A DNA stretch of 64,000 nucleotides from Tolypothrix sp. FACHB-123 (GTDB lineage: Bacteria; Cyanobacteriota; Cyanobacteriia; Cyanobacteriales; Nostocaceae). The position numbers were made by a program, and so were the translations under genes. Each line of letters starts with the position of its first letter. The stretch's first letter is position 1. The stretch is taken from the NCBI RefSeq assembly GCF_014697075.1, contig NZ_JACJRE010000018.1, forward strand, positions 1-64,000, written 5' to 3'. The notes under the pieces are model-generated. The model saw nothing but the letters and a program-made list of their open reading frames with translations, was not told the DNA's origin and searched no databases. Shown piece after piece: positions 51,227 through 59,954 of the stretch.

Positions 51227-52345
51227 TTAGCTCAAACGTCGTTGCAACCACAAACCTAATAACGGCAAAGCTAGTTTATAATCCTGCTCTGCATTGTAAA
51301 TTAAACCCTTATGCTGTAAACCAGTCAACGCACCTTGTAGGCTGCCACCTCTTGAGAGTCCATGTTTTTGAATATATTCTTTACTTTGCGGTTTTTCTGT
51401 GGGATCTAAAGCTAAACATTCCAGCAAGTGTACCTGATTTGCTGGTAATAGCATCAGTAATGACTCAAAAGTAATCGATAAATCTTTGAGTAATCCGGCA
51501 ATAGCTTGTTGTACATGTTCTTCTGTAATTAATTCATCAGCAGGGCACAAAGTTTGCAAGCGGCGAATCAATGCCATTGCATCACCTATATGTCCTTGTA
51601 CTGCATCTAAGAAGAGTTGTAAAGCACAAGAACGAGAATCAAATTTTAATCCCTGTGTATGTAACATCTCCCTTGCCCATAATCCTAAAACATCTTTAGC
51701 TAAGGGAGGTAACTGTATAATTTCTAAAGGATAGTTCGCCTCATCTGTATGCTGGCTCGTCTCGGCAATAGTGGCAATCAAAACATAACTAACTTCCGTT
51801 TGCGCCTTAATTTCTCTACGAAATGTTACTTCCCACAAATTATTGCGATCCCAAGAGCGAATGTGGGGAAAACTCTGCAAAATTAATACTACTCGTTGCT
51901 GTAAATCTACGGCGATTATTTGTGTTAATTGCAATAATAATTCAAATGATTGCCATAACTGTTTTTGGTTGAGGGAAGGCAATATTTTGAGTTTTCCTTC
52001 AGGATTCCCAATAAAAAACTCGCTAGCATTCTCAGCTACCCAGCTGTGGATTTTTTCTGGTTGCCAATTTTGGCTAATCGTCTCCGCCAACAATTGGACA
52101 AATCGCTGTCCATCGATAGCGCGGATACAATCTATTTCCAAGGCGATCGCACCTACTTCTTGAGCCGCACCTCGCACTAAAGTACGCCTCCCACTCCCCG
52201 GTACTCCCGTAATCAGCAAATCACCATCTCGCGCCAGCACTTCGACAACATGCTGAAATTCCGCCGATCGCCCGATTAATTGCAAAGGAGTAGCCAAGTC
52301 CAAAATATACCCACCTGCTGAATGCAGCCCTATCTGTAACGCCAA
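51227..52345 (-). CDS. AAA-like ATP-binding protein with degenerate Walker motifs
   Basis: This 372-residue protein has the layout of AAA/STAND-type ATPases: an N-terminal 'LIGRSAEFQHVVEVL' entry, a P-loop region ITGVPGSGRRTLV (about residues 45-57), a nucleotide-binding domain to about 215 and a C-terminal winged-helix-like end (LTGLQHKGLIYNAE). The P-loop has Arg in place of the invariant Lys (GRRT for GKT/S), and the Walker B strand reads VVLILQSF without Asp-Glu. Hydrolysis is therefore doubtful. The start codon is TTG at 52345. It lies directly upstream of the hybrid kinase and may act as its regulatory partner. Confidence 0.75.
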   Translation of the reverse strand: MALQIGLHSAGGYILDLATPLQLIGRSAEFQHVVEVLARDGDLLITGVPGSGRRTLVRGAAQEVGAIALEIDCIRAIDGQRFVQLLAETISQNWQPEKIHSWVAENASEFFIGNPEGKLKILPSLNQKQLWQSFELLLQLTQIIAVDLQQRVVLILQSFPHIRSWDRNNLWEVTFRREIKAQTEVSYVLIATIAETSQHTDEANYPLEIIQLPPLAKDVLGLWAREMLHTQGLKFDSRSCALQLFLDAVQGHIGDAMALIRRLQTLCPADELITEEHVQQAIAGLLKDLSITFESLLMLLPANQVHLLECLALDPTEKPQSKEYIQKHGLSRGGSLQGALTGLQHKGLIYNAEQDYKLALPLLGLWLQRRLS

Positions 52346-52532
52346 GCATACTAAGTTGTGGGAGTAGTGGGCAACCGTGGAATTGGTTGGTGGTTGACGG
52401 TTGACGGTTGACTGTTGTTCTATGCCTAATACCTATGATTATTATTGAAATGTTTTAGTGTCTATTCAATTTTGACACTAAGTTTTCGTGTTATACAAAA
52501 TATAACACTTGAAAAAAAGGTAATAAAGAGTT

Positions 52533-55280
52533 ATGGCTCCAGCTGTATCTACCATCGCTCCAGAAGATAAGCAGCTGACTGTTTGGCATGGCTTGGATAT
52601 TTCGGAAGCGATCGCGCGTTTGCAAAGTGATGCTGAATATGGGTTGAATGATGCAACAGCAGTTATGCTGTTGAATACATTGGGCGCAAATGAACTGGTG
52701 GCGAAGCCGGGTAAACCTTGGTGGTTGAAGTTTCTGCTGCAATTTAACCAACCGCTATTAATTATTTTGTTGTGTGCGGGGTTGGTGAAGGCGGTAACAG
52801 GTAGTTTTGTCAACGCTGGGGTGATTTGGGGTGTGACGACTACTAACGCCATTATTGGCTTTATTCAAGAGTCAAAAGCCGAAAGTGCGATCGCGGCTTT
52901 AGCCAAAGCCATTACTACGGAAGCCACAATTATCCGTGACGGTCAAAAAATTCGCATCCCTTCCCGCGAGTTAGTCCCTGGAGATATTGTATTACTCACC
53001 TCTGGCGATAAAGTCCCAGCAGATTTACGGTTAATTAAAGTAAAAAATTTGCAAATCGATGAATCTGCGTTAACTGGGGAATCAGTAGCCATAGAAAAAC
53101 ATACCGCAACCTTAAACCCAGACACCGCCCTAGCCGAACGGAAAAACATGGCTTACGCAGGTGGTTTTGTTACCTTTGGACAAGGTACGGGAATTGTCGT
53201 AGCTACAGGAAATGAGACGGAAACCGGGCGCATTTCCCAGCTAATGGAGCAGCATACCAACCTTTCCACACCTTTAACCAGAAAATTTGATAAATTCAGT
53301 CAAAATTGGTTGTATATGGTGCTAGGGCTAGCCACCCTGTGCTTTTTCGTCGGCTTAAGTTCTCGCAGCCTTCAAGATGCGTTAGAAGCGGCGGTAGCGT
53401 TAACAGTCAGCGCCATTCCCGAAGGTTTACCAGCAGTGGTGACAGTTACCCTCGCCATTGGCGTTTCCCGGATGGCGCGACGCAATGCAATTATCCGCAA
53501 ATTACCGGCTGTAGAAACCTTGGGTAGTGCAACTGTCATTTGTTCCGATAAAACCGGAACTTTGACAGAAAACCAAATGACAGTACAAGCCATCTATGCA
53601 GGAGGACATCAATATACTGTTACAGGTGTAGGTTATGCACCAGACGGGGAAATTCTCAACGATGAGAAACCTGTAGATTTGAACAGCGATAAGGGTTTGC
53701 AAGAATGCTTAATCGCCGGCTTACTCTGCAATGATTCCCACCTAGAGACGAAAAATGGTAGATGGGTAGTCATGGGAGATCCTACCGAAGGTGCATTAAT
53801 TACAGCTGCAAACAAGGCTGGATTTAGCCAGCCCACCTTAATCAAGCAAATGCCTAAATTAGATGGGATACCCTTTGAATCAGACTTTCAATACATGGCG
53901 ACTTTACACGCCACACCCAAGGGTAAAACCATCTATATCAAGGGTTCCGTCGAGGCAATTTTGCAGCGCTGCACTTTGATGTTAAATACAAATGGACAAC
54001 CTCGTCCCCTCGATTGTGTTGAGACATTAAAACAAACTTCCATCGAACGGGAAGTGAATATTATGGCGCGACAAGGCTTGCGGGTGTTGGCGTTAGCGAA
54101 AAAGCCTGTTAGCGATGCGCAAAATACAGTAGATCGTGCAGATATTGAGGATGGCTTGATATTCTTAGGCTTACAGGGAATGATCGATCCGCCCCGTGAG
54201 AGTGCAATTAAAGCCGTGCAAGCCTGTCAATCAGCCGGAATTCAGGTGAAGATGATTACCGGAGATCATGCTATCACAGCTCAGGCGATCGCTCGTCGTA
54301 TGGGCATCAACAACAATGGTTCAGTTCTCGCCTTCACAGGTGCAGAACTAGCAAAAATGGAACCAACAGAACTCGCCCAAGTCGCCGAAGAAGGTGTAGT
54401 CTTCGCCCGTGTCGCCCCCGAACAAAAGCTACGTTTAGTCGAAGCCTTACAATCAAAAGGCGAAATCGTCGCCATGACAGGAGATGGTGTTAACGACGCA
54501 CCCGCCTTAAAACAAGCAGATATCGGGATTGCGATGGGTGGCGCAGGTACAGAAGTTGCGAAGGAAGCCGCAGATATGCTGCTTACCGACGATAACTTTG
54601 CTTCCATAGAAGCAGCTGTAGAAGAAGGGCGTGCGGTTTACAAAAACCTCATCAAAGCGATTTGCTTTATTTTGCCTGTTAACGGTGGCGAATCAATGAC
54701 AATTTTGATTAGCACATTATTAGCCAGAGATTTACCGATTTTATCCTTACAAGTCCTCTGGCTAAATATGCTCAACTCCATCACCATGACAGTACCCTTA
54801 GCCTTTGAACCCAAAGGACAAAACGTCATGGAACAAGCACCGCGCCATCCCAACGAACCGTTATTATCAGCAAGTCGGTTAAAGCGGATTTTAGCAATTT
54901 CATTATTTAACTGGATTGTGATATTTGGCGTATTTGAATATATCCGCCAAACCACAGGCGATTTAAATTTAGCGCGGACGATGGCGATTAATTCTTTAAT
55001 TGCTGGGCGGATATTTTATCTGTTGAGCATTAGCCAATTAATCCCCAATTTAATTGCCAAAATGGACGGCACAATTCAAGAGAATGTGGATGTTCCTGCC
55101 ATTGCTTTCGGGATTTTAGGGGCGATTATTTTGCAAATTGTCTTTGCCCATGTGCCGTTAATTAATTATGTGTTTGAAACAGCGCCTTTAAGTTGGCAGC
55201 AGTGGTTATTCTGTTTAGGTGTTGGTTCACCGATGATTCTTTGGGCAGCCTTTGTTAATCGTATCGATCCGCCCAATTAA
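52533..55280 (+). CDS. P2-type cation-transporting ATPase
   Basis: This 915-residue P-type ATPase has an actuator TGES loop ([14 protein letters not shown], about residue 180), a helix-4 PEGLP motif (about 295), phosphorylated Asp in [13 protein letters not shown] (about 339), and hinge [22 protein letters not shown]. About ten membrane segments are present. PEGLP places it with Ca2+/Na+,K+/H+ P2 pumps. In helix 6 the Ca-site pattern N-x-x-T-D of SERCA reads N-M-L-N-S, so the second Ca site is probably lost and the ion is uncertain. It is monocistronic with a downstream hairpin terminator; repeat tracts lie upstream. Confidence 0.92.
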   Translation: MAPAVSTIAPEDKQLTVWHGLDISEAIARLQSDAEYGLNDATAVMLLNTLGANELVAKPGKPWWLKFLLQFNQPLLIILLCAGLVKAVTGSFVNAGVIWGVTTTNAIIGFIQESKAESAIAALAKAITTEATIIRDGQKIRIPSRELVPGDIVLLTSGDKVPADLRLIKVKNLQIDESALTGESVAIEKHTATLNPDTALAERKNMAYAGGFVTFGQGTGIVVATGNETETGRISQLMEQHTNLSTPLTRKFDKFSQNWLYMVLGLATLCFFVGLSSRSLQDALEAAVALTVSAIPEGLPAVVTVTLAIGVSRMARRNAIIRKLPAVETLGSATVICSDKTGTLTENQMTVQAIYAGGHQYTVTGVGYAPDGEILNDEKPVDLNSDKGLQECLIAGLLCNDSHLETKNGRWVVMGDPTEGALITAANKAGFSQPTLIKQMPKLDGIPFESDFQYMATLHATPKGKTIYIKGSVEAILQRCTLMLNTNGQPRPLDCVETLKQTSIEREVNIMARQGLRVLALAKKPVSDAQNTVDRADIEDGLIFLGLQGMIDPPRESAIKAVQACQSAGIQVKMITGDHAITAQAIARRMGINNNGSVLAFTGAELAKMEPTELAQVAEEGVVFARVAPEQKLRLVEALQSKGEIVAMTGDGVNDAPALKQADIGIAMGGAGTEVAKEAADMLLTDDNFASIEAAVEEGRAVYKNLIKAICFILPVNGGESMTILISTLLARDLPILSLQVLWLNMLNSITMTVPLAFEPKGQNVMEQAPRHPNEPLLSASRLKRILAISLFNWIVIFGVFEYIRQTTGDLNLARTMAINSLIAGRIFYLLSISQLIPNLIAKMDGTIQENVDVPAIAFGILGAIILQIVFAHVPLINYVFETAPLSWQQWLFCLGVGSPMILWAAFVNRIDPPN

Positions 55281-55284
55281 TAGT

Positions 55285-55312
55285 AGGGTGGGCAATGCCC
55301 ACCTAATTTTTT
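55285..55312 (+). terminator. Terminator after the P-type ATPase
   Basis: AGGGTGGGC-AAT-GCCCACCT followed by AATTTTTT lies just after the stop. The stem is nearly perfect and the T-run clear, separating this gene from the convergent GUN4-domain gene. Confidence 0.8.
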
Positions 55313-55373
55313 AATTAAATTGCAAACGGTTAAAAAAAGTTTGATTGATGAGAAGATAGCAGCTTTTATGAAA

Positions 55374-56312
55374 TTAGTATCTCTTTAAGAAAAGTTTTAA
55401 CCTATGTGGAATTTCTGAAGTACTACGGTAACCTAAACCCACTATCTTCACTGTATATGGAAAATGCCCTGCTGGAGCATCAAGGCTAAAAATAGCCTTT
55501 TCATATCTACGCCATTCACTGTCTACAAGGTTTGTCAGCCAGCCAACACGATCGCCAAAACGTTTAAAATCTTCTCTAGAATCCTGCCATATTTGCTTTT
55601 GAACACTAAAACCAAACTTCCCATCACTATATTTCAGCCAAAGATTGTTAATAATTCGCAAGTCATGACGCGATAACTTCTTAATTTCTCCATCGTCTAA
55701 CCAACTTTCGTCTTCTCTATCCGAAATTCTCAGAATATAGAGATAAGTTTCTTTATCTGCTTCTTGCCATTTATGCTCTGCTAACAAATCCCGTAACTTA
55801 CTGTAGTTTATTCCAGAATTCGGTGATATGAGAGTTAATTCGGCTTCCAGTTGATAAAATTGCGATCGCAAGCTTGATAAAGATTCTAAAATCTCCTTTT
55901 GTAAATCACTTTCAGGAGACTTTTGATTTGTCTGACAAAGTTGAGATACTTGCCCTTTAATTTGGGCTAACTCTTCAATAATTTGTAAATTTATAGTTGA
56001 TTCAGGTAGACTATCTTTAAAATTCTGGATTTTAGCCTGAGCTTCATTAGCAGCTTTTTCTGCTTCTATTGCAGTTTTTTCAGCAGATTCAAGCTTTTCT
56101 TTAGTAAGTTGAAGCTCAGATTTCAATGAATGTATTTCTGTTTGAAAAGACTTAATATTTGATTCTAAAGCTTGTACATTACTAGCTTTGATAGTTTCTA
56201 ACTCGTCTTGCAATTCTTCTTTTGCACGCCTGAGTTCTTCTATTGCTCTTTCGTAGTATCCCAATGGAGTTTTCCAGTCACTGACATCAATATTGTTCAT
56301 CACATTCTCCAT
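55374..56312 (-). CDS. Coiled-coil protein with C-terminal GUN4 domain
   Basis: This 312-residue protein has a long coiled coil (about residues 15-175: EELRRAKEELQDELETI and further heptads). It ends in a GUN4 domain (about 170-312) with LRDLLAEHKWQEADKETYLYIL, LRIINNLWLKYSDGKFGFSVQKQIW and FPYTVKIVGLGYR. GUN4 binds protoporphyrin/Mg-protoporphyrin and helps Mg-chelatase; the many cyanobacterial paralogues with other fusions are mostly uncharacterised and may sense tetrapyrroles. Its first 40 residues resemble those of the next gene. It is third in a probable three-gene minus-strand operon. Confidence 0.88.
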   Translation of the reverse strand: MENVMNNIDVSDWKTPLGYYERAIEELRRAKEELQDELETIKASNVQALESNIKSFQTEIHSLKSELQLTKEKLESAEKTAIEAEKAANEAQAKIQNFKDSLPESTINLQIIEELAQIKGQVSQLCQTNQKSPESDLQKEILESLSSLRSQFYQLEAELTLISPNSGINYSKLRDLLAEHKWQEADKETYLYILRISDREDESWLDDGEIKKLSRHDLRIINNLWLKYSDGKFGFSVQKQIWQDSREDFKRFGDRVGWLTNLVDSEWRRYEKAIFSLDAPAGHFPYTVKIVGLGYRSTSEIPHRLKLFLKRY

Positions 56313-56345
56313 GAATTTTTATATAGCTAAATACAAATTAAAATA

Positions 56346-56981
56346 TTATGGTTTTAGCTTATCTGCTCCAACTCTTACGGTATGATGCCATATAGGGCCA
56401 CGTTCCCATATACAGTATGTGTCGTATTTACCATCTTTCATATAGTGAAATCTCATCCAATGTTGATCGTCTCTTGCTTGTAATAATGATGCTGCTTTGA
56501 CACGAATATCATCATGCCAAGTATCATCAATTCTCCAAACTTGTAAACAATGATGATTGACGCTATCAAGTTCACGGAATCTTATCCAATTCCTATCATC
56601 TTTACCACGTAACATTAAAGCCTTTTGTGCAACAATCGAACCATCTTCAATACCAGCTTTAACAGATTTAATTTTTGCAATAGCAGAGTCAGTTTGCTTT
56701 TTGGTTTGTATTAATGAATCTTCAATTTTTTGTTTTGTCTTTTGTAACTCTACTTTGGTATTATCTAATTCTTCTTTAGTAGCTTTAAGTTCTGCTTGCG
56801 TTGCTGCTAGCTCTTGTTTAGTAGCTTGAAGTTCAGATTTTAAATTGGCAAATTCAGACTGAATTGTCCTAATGCTCTGTATTTCTGCCTGTAGTTCTTC
56901 CTGTGTACGTCTTAATTCCTCTATAGCTATTTCACAATATTCTAAAGCTGTTTTTCCGTATTTTGAATCAGTTTTATTCAT
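56346..56981 (-). CDS. Coiled-coil protein with a duplicated C-terminal module
   Basis: This 211-residue protein of unknown function has an N-terminus (KTALEYCEIAIEELRRTQEE, about residues 8-27) similar to that of the GUN4-domain neighbour. A coiled coil (about 28-115; ELQATKQELAATQAELKATK) follows, then two related modules of about 45 residues. Each has a R/K-DD-xxW-x-RF core (RGKDDRNWIRFRE and QARDDQHWMRFHY) and a W-H-D/H-x-I/V-R-V end. No known family was recognised. ATG 56981 has AGG nearby upstream. Gaps are 33 bp to the GUN4 gene and 18 bp from the gene before, so the three are co-transcribed. Confidence 0.75.
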   Translation of the reverse strand: MNKTDSKYGKTALEYCEIAIEELRRTQEELQAEIQSIRTIQSEFANLKSELQATKQELAATQAELKATKEELDNTKVELQKTKQKIEDSLIQTKKQTDSAIAKIKSVKAGIEDGSIVAQKALMLRGKDDRNWIRFRELDSVNHHCLQVWRIDDTWHDDIRVKAASLLQARDDQHWMRFHYMKDGKYDTYCIWERGPIWHHTVRVGADKLKP

Positions 56982-56999
56982 AAACAACCTATAGTTAAT

Positions 57000-57887
57000 T
57001 TATTTACCGGACAAAAACTTTTGTGATTGCTGAGACTCTAATAAAGAATTGTCTGTATGAGCATAATCTCTCATAGTTTTTCTCCAAAACTCACACAGTA
57101 AACCATACTTTAGCCAGTCTTCAATAGCTCGTCTTTTCAATTCTGGAGATTTTTTGACTAATGCAGCCATTCTTGCTGCATTTAGTTGCATTTGCCCATA
57201 AGTTTTTAATACTTCATCTATTGAACTATTTTCATTTAATTTACTTATTTCATAACATTGATTTAATTCATAAAGCTCAACGTCAGATAGCATAGCTCCA
57301 GGCTTTAGCCCTATCTTTAACTTTTGTTTACATTTATCGAAAGGATTCGGTAGAGCATGAGCTAAATTCTTTTTTAATTCATATCGAATTAATTCTAGCT
57401 TTTCATCAATATTTTCATTAATTTTATCTACTATATAGTTTATGTCTTGAAATAATTTCTCTTCTAAAGTATTAATATCTTCAAAAATAATTTGACTTAT
57501 TTCTTTAGTTTGGCTCAAGGCTTTCATTACTGTCAAAGAAATTTGATTTATTCTATTTTCTACATAAGCATCAACTTCACCAACAGTGTCTCTTACATCT
57601 CTGAGAGCCGATTCACGTATTTCATTAATTTCCTGAAGATTTTTCTTAAGTTTATGATCGGCTTTATCTAGCAGAGACTCAATATCAGCTTTAACCTGAG
57701 TTTTTAATTCCTCAGTTTGCTTTATTCTTTGTTCAGCTATATAGTCTAGTTTTTCAGCTAATGGGTTAACTTGTTTATCAAACAAGTCGTTTATTTCTTT
57801 ACTACTAGAATTTACAAAATCTCGTGAAACTTTTTTTGCTGAACGCTCTAATTTTTTAACGAAACCACTAAAAACCCATCCCAGCAT
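57000..57887 (-). CDS. Long coiled-coil protein, unknown
   Basis: This 295-residue protein begins with a short amphipathic or membrane-touching segment (MLGWVFSGFVKKLERSAKKV). A continuous helical, apolipoprotein- or tropomyosin-like coiled coil (about 20-190) follows, with repeated KxxIxxxLD spacing. A compact C-terminal helical domain of about 100 residues completes it (LSDVELYELNQCYEIS, then AARMAALVKKSPELKRRAIEDW). The start at 57887 is chosen for AGGA 10-14 bases upstream; an in-frame codon further up is less likely. It is the first gene of the trio ending in the GUN4-domain protein. No database family is recognised. Confidence 0.72.
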   Translation of the reverse strand: MLGWVFSGFVKKLERSAKKVSRDFVNSSSKEINDLFDKQVNPLAEKLDYIAEQRIKQTEELKTQVKADIESLLDKADHKLKKNLQEINEIRESALRDVRDTVGEVDAYVENRINQISLTVMKALSQTKEISQIIFEDINTLEEKLFQDINYIVDKINENIDEKLELIRYELKKNLAHALPNPFDKCKQKLKIGLKPGAMLSDVELYELNQCYEISKLNENSSIDEVLKTYGQMQLNAARMAALVKKSPELKRRAIEDWLKYGLLCEFWRKTMRDYAHTDNSLLESQQSQKFLSGK

Positions 57888-58109
57888 GTTGCATTTTTCC
57901 TGAAGTGATTGGTTACTGGTATACAGTCTCAAAAATAACACTCTTAAAAAAATGTGTCGAGTCAGGAGAAATATTTAAATATTTCAGTAAAATTGCGGTT
58001 GCAATTCACAGTGAAGATTATTAAAAGTTAGTAGATGATGTGGCGCGATCGCGTGGATTTGATATGATTGAGCATCAATTAACACATCGTCTCTGATCGA
58101 TGCTCAATT

Positions 58110-59042
58110 ATGCGCCTATCAGCAAAATTTAATCTATCTCGGTTCCTCAAGTTAGTCATCAGTTCCATAGTCTTATCAACACTGTTATTCCTCTGTCAGC
58201 GAGTTTGGGCGCAAGATTGGCTACCTGTGCGCGGTGGTATCCCATTTGGTATCAGTGGAATAGCGCTGATTGAACAACAAAGTGATTCCCTAAGTTTTCT
58301 TATTGTCCATGACAATAAAAAACCTAATCAAGGTCGTCTAGCAATTATTAATATTAAAGGTAAGCAGCAACCTGAATATTTAGAGTTAAACTGGCCAAGT
58401 AACGCAAAATTACCAGAAGATTTAGAAGCTTTAACATCCATTCCTGGGACAAATAATACTGCTTTTATAGCTTTAACTAGTTTAGGAAAAGCTTATTATT
58501 TAAAATTAGAGTCTGATAAAAAAACTATTTCTTTAGTTAAAGAGTTTAATTTACCACCATATCCAAAAGGTAGTAATTTTGAGGCATTTGCTCTACAGGA
58601 TATAGATGGTAAATTAGTTGCAGTTTGGGCACATCGCGGCGAAGCAGAACAACCAGCAACTCTTTATTGGGGATTACTGGATTTGAATAAATATCAAATT
58701 GTTACCGCAGGTTATAACAATTTAGTAGTACCTTTTCCCTCTGGAAATGTGCGCCATATTTCCGATTTAAAAATAGATCCAGCAGGAGTTATATATATTA
58801 GTGCAGCTAGCGATCCTGGTGATAACGGGCCGTTTCAATCGGCTGTATATGTTGCGGGTTCTTTGGGATATCGTAATAACAAAATAGTCTTCAAGCAAAG
58901 TTTTCATTTTGTACCAATTTACCGGAATCATTATCACAAAATTGAAGCATTAGAGATTGTTGCTGGTGCTAAAGGCGGTATTGTTGTTGGTACTGATGAT
59001 GAAAATTTTGGTTCTGCTGTGTATATTGTGGGCGGAGAATGA
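58110..59042 (+). CDS. Secreted protein, probably beta-propeller-like
   Basis: This 310-residue protein has a signal peptide at about residues 1-35 (basic FNLSRFLK, hydrophobic core, ending near RVWAQ). The mature part repeats strand-rich segments typical of propeller blades (LSFLIVHDNKKPNQGRLAII; NNTAFIALTSLGKAYYLKL; GKLVAVWAHRGEAEQPA; GVIYISAASDPGDNGPFQSA). No catalytic motif is evident; a phytase-like or extracellular binding role would be a guess. Divergent from the coiled-coil trio. Downstream is a palindromic repeat (59118-59196). Confidence 0.7.
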   Translation: MRLSAKFNLSRFLKLVISSIVLSTLLFLCQRVWAQDWLPVRGGIPFGISGIALIEQQSDSLSFLIVHDNKKPNQGRLAIINIKGKQQPEYLELNWPSNAKLPEDLEALTSIPGTNNTAFIALTSLGKAYYLKLESDKKTISLVKEFNLPPYPKGSNFEAFALQDIDGKLVAVWAHRGEAEQPATLYWGLLDLNKYQIVTAGYNNLVVPFPSGNVRHISDLKIDPAGVIYISAASDPGDNGPFQSAVYVAGSLGYRNNKIVFKQSFHFVPIYRNHYHKIEALEIVAGAKGGIVVGTDDENFGSAVYIVGGE

Positions 59043-59117
59043 ACAATTCAACACTCTTTAGTAATTTATAGGCTGAATTAACCTAATACCAATTCTAGAA
59101 AAAAATGAGACAGATAC

Positions 59118-59196
59118 GTAGGTTGGGTAGAAGGTTGTGAAACCCAACAATTACAAAACTTTGGAGTGTTGGGTTTCGTTCCTCAACCCAACCTAC
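59118..59196. repeat. 79 bp palindromic repeat
   Basis: GTAGGTTGGG at the left and CCCAACCTAC at the right, with inner GTGAAACCCAAC and TGTTGGGTTTC arms, form a long imperfect hairpin. The right half is identical over 30 bp to the reverse complement of 102-131. Confidence 0.75.
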
Positions 59197-59236
59197 ATCC
59201 TGCGTAAGTCCTGACCAATTCTAGAATTTTGAATTG

Positions 59237-59641
59237 TTAATTATTCGGTTGAGCAATCCGCGCTTCGATATCTTCTAATGTTTGCAATAATAGACGCTTC
59301 GCTTGTAATTGCCAACCCCATTTTTGAATTCTAAAAGCACCGACAGAACCAGCGATGGCTGCTAATAATCCGATGGGTTGATTTAAAGAAATTCCTAATA
59401 ATAAACCTAAGCCGGCGATTCCCCAAAATGGTAAGGCTACTACTTGTCTTTGTTCTTCAACAATTTGGGCTATTTGATTGGGTTGCATTATCGCTAATAA
59501 TTCTGACTTGATTTGGCGTTGCTCGGCTAAAGATACTGATAAACCAATTTTGCGCCGCAGCTTTTCAATTTTACGAGCGTCAGTACTGTACTCAGTTAGC
59601 TCGTCTTCCGCCATTCTGAGGAGATTTTCTAATTGCGCCAT
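59237..59641 (-). CDS. Small protein with coiled coil and membrane hairpin, unknown
   Basis: This 134-residue protein has an N-terminal helical part (about residues 1-65, many Glu/Arg: LRMAEDELTEYSTDARKI, IEKLRRKIGLS). It is followed by two hydrophobic stretches (about 70-88 and 92-105) and an amphipathic C-terminal helix. No known family was recognised. ATG 59641 is used instead of an upstream TTG. Similar small coiled-coil/TM proteins are common hypotheticals in cyanobacteria. Confidence 0.55.
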   Translation of the reverse strand: MAQLENLLRMAEDELTEYSTDARKIEKLRRKIGLSVSLAEQRQIKSELLAIMQPNQIAQIVEEQRQVVALPFWGIAGLGLLLGISLNQPIGLLAAIAGSVGAFRIQKWGWQLQAKRLLLQTLEDIEARIAQPNN

Positions 59642-59954
59642 CTTCAATTATATCTTTAATTTCCAATTTGTCTCAATAAGGTGATTATCTCAAATTATTG
59701 TTAATCTTTCTTGACTATATCTTGGTATTTTTATTACACAATCCCAAATTTAATCTTTAAAATTGAACATAGGCAAAATAAACTAGCACGCCAAGGCGCA
59801 AATAAAAGTTCTCGACAAACTTAGGAGAATTTCTGTAATGCTTGTTGTTCTCCTTGATCCCCGATGATTGCTGCTTGACTCTTATCCCCGGATGCTTAGG
59901 AGTACTAGCGATTTTGCACTTATAACCAGAGCATTTACTTGTGAGGTAATTCTG
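59642..59954. other. Divergent region upstream of ppsA
   Basis: This 313 bp carries the promoters of the small membrane protein and ppsA. An in-frame 5' extension of ppsA from 59868 has no conserved look and was left out of the gene. No NtcA- or other recognisable site was found. Confidence 0.4.

Noticed and set aside
59868-59954. 5' extension of phosphoenolpyruvate synthase
   Set aside because: The in-frame extension has no family similarity, whereas the Met at 59955 is close to the conserved N-terminus.
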